Assembly (NCBI RefSeq): GCF_028502605.1
Contig: NC_079232.1
Coordinates: 5,332,001 to 5,396,000 of the forward strand
Origin: Trichoderma breve
Taxonomy: Eukaryota > Ascomycota > Sordariomycetes > Hypocreales > Hypocreaceae
Length of the DNA stretch: 64,000 bases
Direction: 5' to 3'
Shown here: positions 35,442-44,623 of the stretch, piece by piece
How positions within the stretch are numbered: position 1 is the first letter of the stretch
Layout of the letters: every line of letters starts with the position of its first letter
Made by a program: the position numbers and the translations under genes
The notes under the pieces: model-generated
Told to the model about the DNA's origin: nothing
The model's database searches: none
What the model saw: the letters and a program-made list of their open reading frames with translations, nothing else

Positions 35442-38084
35442 ATGGGCTTTCGATTTGGCAAGAGCGACGCCCGCGTCGAGACCGAGGCCGTGTCCTCGGG
35501 CGTCGACGTCCTCCCTGGAGCTGAGAATGTCGAGTCTGAGCTCCGAAACTTCAGGAAGCAGCATCGATGGGATCCCTTCCTCGACATTGACAAGCTCGAC
35601 AACATTGACGAGGCTTTGGCTTCGGGCAATGCCGAGAAGGAGGCGGCCATCGATGAGTCTTTGATTCAGGAGGACTCTCCTTACCCCGAAGTCCGCGCTT
35701 CGGTAAGATAGCATCGCCTTCTTTGAATAATTCAGTCCTGCTGTTGTCTAACATTGATTGAATTTAGGTACCGCCTACGGATACTGAGGTCCCTGTTGAC
35801 ACTATCCGTGCCTGGGTCATTGGTGCTGTCATGTGCACTATCGTTGCCGCCTGCAACATCTTGCTCACACTTCGCCGTGCTCCCATCACCATTACCTCTA
35901 CTGTCGTGCAGTTGGTTTCTTACCCGTGAGTTGCTGTTCCGAACATGGTTGGAAGTGTAAGGAACTGAACTAATGTTGTACTGCAGCATCGGTTGCTTCT
36001 GGGCCCGTGTTATGCCCAACTGGACATTCACTCTCTTCGGACACACCTTCGAGCTCAACCCTGGTCCCTTCAACGTCAAGGAGCACACCATCATCACCAT
36101 GATGACGGCTGCCGGAACTGCTGCTTCCTACGCTATCGACATTTTGCTGGCTCAGGAGATCTTCTACCAGCAGCACCTCGGCTGGGGCTTCCAGATTCTT
36201 CTCATCCTCTCCACTCAAGCCATGGGTTTCGGTGTTGCTGGTGTTGCTCGACGATACCTCGTCTGGCCTTCATCTATGGTCTGGCCCGCTGTGCTCATCA
36301 CCACCACTGTCATGTACTCGCTGCACGACCACTCGCCCGCCGACCCGGCCATGACCAACGGTTGGAAGATTGGCCGATACAGCTTCTTCCTCATCGTCGC
36401 GGCTGGTACCTTTTGCTGGGAGTGGGTTCCTCAAGTTATTGCCCAGTTCCTCCAGCTGTTCATGTTCCCCTGCTGGATCGCCCCTAACAACATTGTTGTT
36501 AACCAGATCTTTGGTGGAAACACTGGATTGGGCCTCCTACCCATCTCTTTCGACTGGTCCATCATCTCTGGTTTCCTGCTCTCTCCTCTCCAGACCCCGG
36601 CCTTTGCCATTGCCAACGTTTCCGCCGGCATCTTCGTCATGCTTCTCGGAATCATTGGCCTTGCTTATGCTGGTCCCGAGTTCTACCGCTACCTTCCCCT
36701 TAGCGCTAACCAGAACTTCGACCACTACGCTCAGCCTTACAACACGAGCCGTATCCTCAACCCTGACTTTACTGTCAACCTGACCGCCTACAGGGAGTAC
36801 TCTCCTATCCTGTTGGGACCCGCCTTCTCTCTGTCGTACGGCATGGGATTTGCTGGTCTTATCTCGACAATTACCCACATTGTCCTCTTTTACGGCCCCG
36901 ACGTCTGGCGCCGATCTATCGACTCTCGTTCCGAGGAACCGGATATTCACATGAAGCTCATGCGGAAGTATAAGGAAGCACCAGAATGGTGGTTCCTAAG
37001 TATCTTTCTCGTTTCTTTTGGACTCGGGATGGCTGCATCGTTGGCCTGGCCAACGCATCTTCCCGCTTGGGCTTTCATTATCTGTATCCTCATTGGTCTC
37101 TTCTTCTTCATTCCCGTCGGCATGGTTCAGGCCATCACCAACCAGCAGACTGGTCTGAACATCATTACCGAGATGATTTTCGGTTACATGCTTCCCGGCC
37201 GCCCCGTTGCCATGATGCTGTTCAAGTCTTGGGGTTACATGATGACTTACAACGGTCTCACATATGTGTCTGACATGAAAGTCGGTCACTACATGAAGAT
37301 TCCTCCCCGCAGCATGTTTGGCGCTCAGGCATTTGCTGTCATCTGGCTTTCCATTGTGCAGATTGCTGCTTACAACTTCCTTCGTGGTAACATCGAGGGT
37401 ATTTGCACTCCTGAGCAGGCCCAGGGTCTTACTTGCCCCAACGCTCGCACATTCTACAATGCCAGTGTTATCTGGGGTGTTATTGGCCCCAAGCTGGTCT
37501 TTGGTGCCGGTCAATTGTGAGTCTTGTTCTTTATTATGGTCGTCAAGACTGGCTTGTTTTTACTAACCTCTTTACTTATAGGTACTCTTGGATTAACTGG
37601 TTCTGGTTGATTGGCTTCGCTTGCCCCCTTATCCAGTGGATCATTGCCCGCCGCTACCCTCGCTCTATGGCCCGCTACGTTGTCTTCCCTGCCCTCTTTG
37701 GAGCTGCTGGAATGATCCCGCCCGCAACTACCTGGTACCTTGCCCAGTGGTGCATTGTCGGTCTTATCTTCAACTGGTACATCCGACGACGCTGGCTCGG
37801 CTGGTGGAGTAAGTCTTTTCTATATAAACGCCTGTTTGTTCCAACCAGTTCCGCTAACCATGTTTGCTTTTACAGCTCAATACAACTACGTCTTGTCCGG
37901 TGCTCTGGATATTGGTACTGCTATCTGCACTGTCATCATCGGTCTTGGCCTGGGTCTTGGCAACGCCAGCTTCCCTGACTGGTGGGGAAACACCGTCATC
38001 AACAACAACCTGGATGCCAATGGCGCTGCCATTCTGCGGGTTGCGCCAACGTCGGGCCCTGGTATTGGACCGACGAAGTGGTAA
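35442..38084 (+). CDS. Oligopeptide transporter, OPT family (794 aa)
   Basis: Five exons: 35442-35702, 35768-35925, 35987-37516, 37582-37808 and 37876-38084; every donor is GTAAGT, GTAAGA or GTGAGT. The protein is colinear with the OPT transporter at 7209-9860, including the acidic N-terminus ending in SPYPEVRAS, LHDHSPADP, WIAPNNIVVNQIFGG, GLNIITEMIFGYMLPGRP and HYMKIPPRSMF. Unlike that one it keeps the full NPGPFNVKEHTII motif, so it is the more canonical member. It should import peptides or glutathione with protons across the plasma membrane. The GC-rich, codon-optimised look and clean introns suggest good expression. Intron positions differ almost completely from the first gene, so the two are old paralogues, not a recent duplication. 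Confidence 0.96.
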
Positions 38085-38376
38085 GGGGGAAGGGGGTGTT
38101 TGCCGGATGTATGCAATGAGGGGGATGTTTATTGTTGTATGAAATGGGGAAAATTTATGTTATGAGATGATGAAACGCTCTCCTTTTATCGAGATAATTG
38201 CTGTGGCATGTCTATATGATGTGTTGTATCTGAATATACCCAATCTTTTGATCAACTTCCTATGTGAGAGTCACATTATGCACTATTCGGAATGGTGTAA
38301 AACTGAAATCAGTTTACATCAAGTGGGTCAATGTTTCTAAAGAAGAACCAGCGATGATTAATACTTACTCGAATGT

Positions 38377-38683
38377 TGTTATACTTGCAAGGAACATGTT
38401 TTACTTGCAAGAAGCATACATGTAGTTCACTCGTCACCTCGGCGAGGTACATGTAAACATGTTGTTCAAGTTGGCCTCGTGCACCTATTGGGAGCCGCCC
38501 AAGTTCTGCTTATATATCAGCTCCATAGCAGCCGGCGATAGTACCGGTAGGTTGTTAGGCCTCGGCTCCATAAAATACAGCAAAATCCCTATATCCCAAC
38601 CCGCTTGTGTAGACAACAAAGAGTCATTGTAAAATCTAAGTCTAAAATTCGAATAAATGCTTTGTATTCCTCGTTATATAACA
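38377..38683. mobile_element. Candidate solo-LTR-like remnant
   Basis: About 307 bp begins TGTTATA and ends TATAACA, a perfect 7-bp inverted terminus of the TG...CA type. It contains a TATA-like TTATATAT at about 38510 and an AATAAA at about 38653, in the order expected for U3-R-U5. No flanking target duplication is visible and no internal retroelement coding sequence is present, so this is only a candidate. Confidence 0.3.
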
Positions 38684-38737
38684 GAGCCTAGACGCAACAC
38701 CCTCATACGCGGCTGCAATCCTAACTCTCACTTATAC

Positions 38738-38746
38738 TAGGGCTGG
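38738..38746 (+). promoter_or_regulatory. TAGGGCTGG element upstream of NAC beta
   Basis: Identical 9-mer to the one upstream of eL37 (10647-10655). No CACGTG is seen close by, so only part of the module is present. Confidence 0.35.
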
Positions 38747-39144
38747 CGGGGACTGATTACAGTAGCAGCGCTGATGCATGCTGCACGCAGAATGAGGGCA
38801 TCATGCGACAAGCCGCTCGGCGAAATAGAAAATCCGCCGTGCGAAAAAAGTCTTGGCACGCACAAAACCTACTCTTGCAGTTTGAATCATCGCTCATAAT
38901 AGACGAAAGCCGACGGCGACGAGAAAATACAGTTCCTTTTGACGCCATAACCCTCGAAATCCTCGGTACGTTGCACACGGCTCCATTTTCCTATTCGCAA
39001 GAGAAGAAGCGCTTTTTTCATCTCTATGTTTAAACAAAGCGTGCGACGAAGCAATCCAGACTGATATCCAGGCGAATTCTAGCTCTCGAACTTCAACCCC
39101 CCCGCATTTCCCACCCCTAGTCGCCCTTCGCACACACACACATC

Positions 39145-39940
39145 ATGTCCGACGTCCAGGAGCGCCTCAAGAAGCTTGGCCAGGCCGGCCGAATTGGTAC
39201 GTCTATTGCTGACCATGATATTTTTGCGGTTGATGGCGGACTCATCTGCTGTTGCGATCATGTTGAATTTGTCATCTAACACTTCTTCTCCGTAGGGTAC
39301 GTTGTGTCGCCATCACAAAAACATCCCACCTTTTTTGCACGAAAAATATTCCTACAATCCGACAACCCCCCCCCTTCGCCCGAAAAGCTTTCGAAATCAA
39401 GGTCAACTGACGATTTGTGCTATACAGTGGAAAGGGAACCCCCCGAAGACCGGTCAAGCGTGCGCCTGCTCGTTCCAACAACGATGACAAGAAGCTCCAG
39501 GCCAACCTGAAGAAGCTCAACACCCAGCCCATCCAGGCCATCGAGGAGGTCAACATGTTCAAGTCTGACGGCAACGTCATCCACTTCGCCGCTCCCAAGG
39601 GTATGCTTACCTACCTACCTTGCCCACGATCCAACAACAGCCTCGGCTGAAGCACAAAATCACAAATGAAGCATCGCATAAGGAGATACTAACATGAATC
39701 ATTTTCACAGTCCACGCCGCCGTCCAGTCCAACACCTTCGCCATCTACGGCAACGGTGAGGACAAGGAGCTCACTGAGCTTGTCCCCGGCATCCTGAACC
39801 AGCTCGGCCCCGACTCCCTGGCCTCTCTCCGCAAGCTCGCCGAGAGCTACCAGAACATGCAGAAGGCTGAGAAGGGCGAGGATGACGACGAGATCCCCGA
39901 CCTGGTCGAGGGCGAGAACTTCGAGAGCAAGGTCGAGTAA
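39145..39940 (+). CDS. egd1: Nascent polypeptide-associated complex subunit beta (152 aa)
   Basis: Exons 39145-39200, 39428-39600 and 39711-39940. The product starts [20 protein letters not shown], continues with [16 protein letters not shown] (basic ribosome-binding N-terminus), the NAC domain ([58 protein letters not shown]) and an acidic tail. NAC beta binds the ribosome near the exit tunnel, dimerises with NAC alpha and shields nascent chains. The frame across exon 1 to exon 2 requires a donor at 39201 (GTCTAT), although a much better donor (GTACGT) lies four bases earlier; splicing there would shift the frame. A second GGTAC occurs at 39297-39301 but no usable micro-exon could be built from it. 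Confidence 0.93.
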
Positions 39941-40461
39941 GATTCTTAATTGAATCTGAAAAAAAAAATCAAAGGCATGTATTTTGTAAACGGATACCTA
40001 CAAAAGGAGCTGAAAGGAATTTCTTTGGCGGGGCATGTCTGGGATTTTTTTTAGTTGTCGTTACGCTTTCCGAGCGGCGGGACGACAAAATTGGTTTTTC
40101 ACGAGCCGAGAGACTGCGTCGGGATGGAGAGGATAATAATGGACACTCTCTTCCCCCTTCGGCAGAAATTCTGCAAGTTGCCAATGATGCTTTTTTTTTT
40201 CTTTTTTACGATTACGGGTAACGCTTACACCCAGCCGGTATGTGCATATTTGAGGATTTGCCTGGCGTGGGAAAAAGCAATGCGGGAACGTCAATTGTGG
40301 TGACGGGACGCAACAAGATGAAGGAGGCGGGTTTGTACAAAGACGCGAATTGCCTGGGAACAGAAGAAAAAAAAATTGACCAAATCTCAAATGATGTAAA
40401 ACAAACGTTGTCTGCATTGTTGCCCAAGAGATGAAAGCTTTCCGTCCGCAACCTCTAGAGC
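39941..40461. other. Convergent region between NAC beta and TAD1
   Basis: About 520 bp of 3' flanks with A- and T-runs (39961-39969, 40047-40053, 40192-40206). No gene seen. Confidence 0.5.
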
Positions 40462-41880
40462 CTATATCCCAAATCCCGAGTCTCCTTCGTTCTGAATCCA
40501 GCCCTTGAGAGCAAGTTGCCGAACTTGAGTTTTGACCTGCCTCCGCTCGGCCAGCAATGGCCCGTCTTTGATGTCCTGGTAGCTGCCGGCAGATGCGAAA
40601 TGCTCCCGAAGCCCCCCATGCCGTCCGGCATTAGAAGCAGAGAGCTGATCAGAAAGCTCTCTTGACTTGATCCACATCTGTCTCCTTGAAGTCTTGCTGG
40701 CACCTCTAATGTCAAACTGCTTCCTCCCCTGAAGCACGCCCCCGAGAATCGTCTCCTCAAAGCCTGAGGCTGACCACGTAGCAGCAAGGTTGCTTGCCGA
40801 GATGACCTTGGAGCGGGCCTGGACCGCTCTTTTCGAAAACTCAAACTCTACACTCGTGGCTTCGACATTGAATGGTCTAAATGCGTATCCCTCTGCCCAC
40901 TGCTTGCCAGCCACGGGCTTCATTCTACCCGCGGCGGAAAAGGCTCGCTCACAGGCCGCTGCAGAGAATTGTGACTCTGGGAGAACAAGTGTATCGATGT
41001 AAGCGTTGGCAGGATTAACAAACAATGATGCCAAAGATGAGAGGAGCGAAGTACACTGCTTCAGAGCTATCTTGTCTGAGCAGGACTTTGACAGTGTCGG
41101 CGGAGCGTCCCCGCGGGCAGGCTTGCGGCGAACGATTCCCAGTTGAGAGAAGTAAGCACGTCCTGGAAGAGCTGATTCAGACTCTGATAAGGTGGTAGAT
41201 TCCGTACTGGCTGGAGTGGGAGTGGGAGTGGGGAGCTCCCATGGCGATGCATCTTCTTGAGCGGCCATGATGAGTTCCATGCTGGCATCTCCACCTAGAT
41301 TCGGCGGACCACAATGAGCAACATGACTTTTTAAAGTTGATTTATGAATGGAATTAGACTTACATGGTGCTTCAGAGCAGTACATGTGGAGTTTAACGCC
41401 ATGCTTTACTCCAAAAGGTCTTGTGTATCGATCACTTTCCGCTTTGATATCCAAAGAGTCGCTCTGCTGGAGAATAGCTTGAGAGTCATCACGATGACTG
41501 CCATCAATGAGGCCCTGGCACTCATCTAACAGATACCGGTTGAGCGTTCGAATTGCCAAAACCTCGGCATGCCAGTCATGAATAGCCACTCCCTTTGCGT
41601 CGCCCAATTTCGATGCCGGAAGACACTTCATGCCTGTCCTGTGCTTTCGCCGATTTAGAAAACGCATCTGACAACAACAAGCGTACATCTTATAAGAGGT
41701 TTGAGTTTTAGCTTACGCTAATGCTAGGCAAGTCAAAATTCCATCCTTTTCAGCAACGATGCCGCTCAGGGGCACCCATTCGTGGAGGCCATTGTCGCGA
41801 ACGCAAGGCTTCCTTTTGGAGGGGAGCTTCTCGAACTGGCTTATGACGGTGCGGGCGATGAGATTCGCTCGAGACGTCAT
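40462..41880 (-). CDS. tad1: tRNA-specific adenosine deaminase (ADAT1/TAD1-like, 423 aa)
   Basis: Exons 41880-41717, 41638-41364 and 41294-40462; donors GTAAGC and GTAAGT. The deaminase-type zinc site is complete: HAE at 78-80 (zinc ligand His78, proton shuttle Glu80), Cys147 in the MYCSEAPCGD motif, and Cys218 in KSCSDKI, a signature of ADAT1-type editing deaminases. The N-terminus contains LALATGMKCLPASKLGD, again typical. The enzyme converts adenosine 37 of tRNA-Ala to inosine. The first ATG (41880) precedes the conserved WVPLSGIV region by a normal distance. The Cys147 codon is split by an intron of 69 nt that contains no in-frame stop (see findings). The gene is divergent from eL24 with 439 bp between ATGs. 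Confidence 0.9.
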
Positions 41881-42319
41881 TTATATTGACCCTTTGTGCC
41901 CACTGATGATGAAGATGACTATAAAATCATGACTGTGGAACTAATACCAAATGCTAGGTAGTAGGTATGCTGTGAATAAGTTCCGTCTAAGTTGGAAACT
42001 TTCAACTGAGAGCAAATCCAGCCCGCCGAAACAGGCAATTCGCTGCCGTCTCTCCCAAAGCCGAAAACTCCCCCACCAAAAACCCAATTCGACCAACAGG
42101 TGGAAAATCACGTGCGCAGCCCACTTAGCCCACTGCCGAGATTTTGGCGCGCACAAACGCCTGCCCTAGGCCCGGCTTAGTCATTTTGACCACACAGCGA
42201 CCAATTCGTGAAATTGAACCTATCCACGGAACGGGCTGCTCATCTTTTTGTCAACGCCAAACTCACGGGTCCCCCATCCAAATACACCTTGTCGCCAATA
42301 ACCCACACAACGCGGCAAG
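41881..42319. promoter_or_regulatory. Divergent promoter of TAD1 and eL24
   Basis: 439 bp between two ATGs. It contains CACGTG at 42109-42114, preceded by T, and CCTAGGGC in reverse orientation at 42163-42170, which parallels the eL37 promoter. No TATA box is evident close to either start. Confidence 0.5.
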
Positions 42320-43283
42320 ATGCGTACCTACGAAGACAGCTTCTCCGGCCAGAGGATCTACCCTGGAAAGGTACGCTGCTATTCTCATGCTTTCCCTTTG
42401 GTTTTTGACTTCGGGATTATGCGACGTCATGGGACGGGTTTCGAGGGACGACGACGACAGAAAGAGATGGGAGAGGGCATGGGGATCGGGAAGCACGAGG
42501 GGCTATAGGGAGGAATCGACAGGATGTTGGGCGTGAATTGGGTCGTCAAACAGCAGGCGAAACGTCTTGCTGGCATTTGGAGGATTCAGAAGCAAACGTC
42601 ACTGTCGACGATATGGATGCTAACTGCACTTTCTCTCTCACAGGGTAAGATCTATGTCCGTGGCGACAGCAAGGTGTTCCGATTCGTCAACGGCAAGTCG
42701 GAGTCACTGTTCCTGCAGCGAAAGAACCCCCGTCGCATTGCCTGGACGGTTCTGTACCGACGACAGCACCGCAAGGGTATCTCTGAGGTACGCAACGACG
42801 AATGATGGAGGACGAATCCCCTCCCCGCCGCGATGATCGATAGAAGGGAATAGAGGAAAAGGAAGGGAATGTGTTGGCATTGGCTTGTCCATGTCTACAT
42901 CTACATCTACATCTTTTCCCACCTCAATCTCTAGATATCATCGCGGTTGGAAAGGAGCTGGTAAAAGACAATAAAATCGCTGACACCCTGTGCAGGAGGT
43001 TGCCAAGAAGCGCACTCGCCGTGCCGTCAAGTCCCAGCGTGCCATCGTTGGTGCTTCCCTCGATGTTATCAAGGAGCGCCGATCTATGCGCCCCGAGGCC
43101 CGATCTGCCGCTCGCGCCGAGGCCATCCGACAGGACAAGGAGAAGAAGGCTGCTGCTCAGGCCGTCAAGAAGGCTGAGAAGGCCAAGAACGCCGCCAACG
43201 CCTCCAAGGGCCAGGCCAAGGGAAATGTCAGCAAGCAGGGCGCAAAGGGCGCTCAGGTCAAGGTCGCCGCCCGAACCCGCTAA
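42320..43283 (+). CDS. rpl24: 60S ribosomal protein eL24 (160 aa)
   Basis: Exons 42320-42370, 42644-42787 and 42996-43283; all phase 0; donors GTACGC, acceptors preceded by GCTAAC and GCTGAC branch sites. [19 protein letters not shown] is followed by the zinc-binding-related fold of eL24 ([38 protein letters not shown]) and a long basic C-terminal helix ([30 protein letters not shown]). It bridges large and small ribosomal subunits. The first Cys pair found in archaeal/animal eL24 is absent here, as in yeast. Two long introns (273 and 208 nt) are larger than most in this window. Confidence 0.95.
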
Positions 43284-43875
43284 AATATGAATAGACGGGA
43301 TTAGGGGAGCAGGGGAGAAAGATGTTGTGTGCAGTGCAGCGCAGCGGATGAGCAAAATGAAACAAAGTATGGAGTCTGTGGTTCTTGTCTCTTTCCGGCC
43401 GGTTCTTCTACAATATCGGGTGTGCATGGAATGCCATAGGGTGCATTGGTAGTTGAGCAAATGACATACCGGTGCAATGGTTTACATAAATGGGAACTGT
43501 TGCTGCGAAAACAAAAACCGTCAAATCAATGCCGTGCCGAGTCTTGAGCCTTTTGAAGGCTCAACTATGTGAATTGTATTTCCACATTTTCCATTGTGAT
43601 GCCGGCTGATCTTTGACGATCTTCTTTTTATTTCACCCTACTCTATGTCATCCTTGCTTTTTCAATTCAACACTACATCTTACAAGATTCATTCATGAAT
43701 GCCGAAGCGATTCCGAAGCAGTCCGTGTGTGAATTATCATTTATTCTGTGGCACTATCTAGCATTTATGCCTTAATCCCAAAACAAAACACCGAAGTGCC
43801 TTTTTATTTCCCTTTGTGTGAAAGATCTACAGCCAGAAAAGCCGAGAGAAAAAGAAAGTCCCTTTTTTTTTTTTT
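43284..43875. other. Convergent region between eL24 and peroxiredoxin
   Basis: About 590 bp of 3' flanks; a T18 run at 43863-43877 touches the peroxiredoxin stop. No gene seen. Confidence 0.5.
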
Positions 43876-44623
43876 TTACAGCTTGGCCAGGACAGCGTCA
43901 GCTCCAGAGACGTCGACGCCGCGCTCAGTCTCCTTGGCGGCGTAAATCACCTTGCCGTGGTCGACGGCGATGGCATACCGGGCAGTTCGGTCGCCCATGG
44001 TCCAGCCAATAGCCTTGCTGAACGCAAGCTCGGAATCCGAAGCGAAGATCTTTGTGTTTTTTTCGTCCGATTAGCTAATGTTGTCCCACAGACCCTCCAG
44101 CGGCGACGGGTTATTATGGGAGGGGAGGAGGGGTAAACGAAGAGGGAAGAATGTAAAAGAAGAGAGAGGAAGCGGGGGGTTAAAAAAAAAAAAAAAAAAA
44201 AACTCACGATGAAGTCGTCCTTGGTGTAGTTGGCCTTGCCCCAGGCGGACATGACAAAGGGGTCGTTGGAAGCAATCACGACGACCTGCTCAACGCCCTT
44301 TGCCTTGAGGGCGTCAATGTTCTGGATGAAGCCGGGCAGGTGGTTGGCCTGGCATGTGGGTGTGAAGGCGCCGGGGACGGCGACGATGACGACCTTCTTG
44401 TTCTTGAATTCTATTTAAATAATATATTAGAGAATAAAAAAAAAACGAATACAGCTTAGAAACGTAGGGAAGTTGGGCGAGCATCGAGGTGTGCCTTACC
44501 GGTGCTGGCATCAAACTTGATGGGGATGCCGCAGCTGGTGATGTCCTTGGTCTCGGGGGTGAAGGGGACGTAGCCAAAGGACACGTTGCCCGGGAAAGAA
44601 TCGCCGACCTCGAGGACAGACAT
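43876..44623 (-). CDS. Peroxiredoxin, Prx5/AHP1 type (166 aa)
   Basis: Exons 44623-44500, 44410-44208 and 44049-43876; donors GTAAGG and GTGAGT. The sequence has the peroxiredoxin core: PGNVSFGYVPF, then Cys31 (TSCGIPIKF), VVIVAVPGAFTPTC with peroxidatic Cys61, and a conserved WGKANY helix region. Cys31 fits the AHP1-type atypical 2-Cys group, in which it acts as resolving cysteine in a dimer. It reduces alkyl hydroperoxides and H2O2 using thioredoxin. The C-terminus, VLAKL, is close to a peroxisomal PTS1 (AKL at the very end), so peroxisomal or dual location is likely, as in fungal Pmp20-type proteins. Intron 2 carries a 21-base U tract at its 5' end. Confidence 0.93.
44182..44202 (-). repeat. 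U21 tract just after the donor of peroxiredoxin intron 2
   Basis: On the transcript the tract begins at intron position 6 (GTGAGT then U-run). U-rich donors of this kind are bound by TIA-1/Nam8-like U1 helpers in other eukaryotes. Confidence 0.85.

Larger units (their letters stand above)
38085..39144. other. Intergenic region between OPT and NAC beta
   Basis: About 1.06 kb. It holds the OPT 3' flank, an LTR-like remnant (separate entry) and the NAC beta promoter, including TAGGGCTGG at 38738-38746 about 400 bp upstream of the ATG. The sequence changes to lower-complexity AT-rich DNA in the LTR-like part. Confidence 0.5.

Noticed and set aside
7209..38084. Recent tandem duplication of OPT transporters
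   Set aside because: They are 25 kb apart, with different intron sets and many substitutions; old paralogues fit better.
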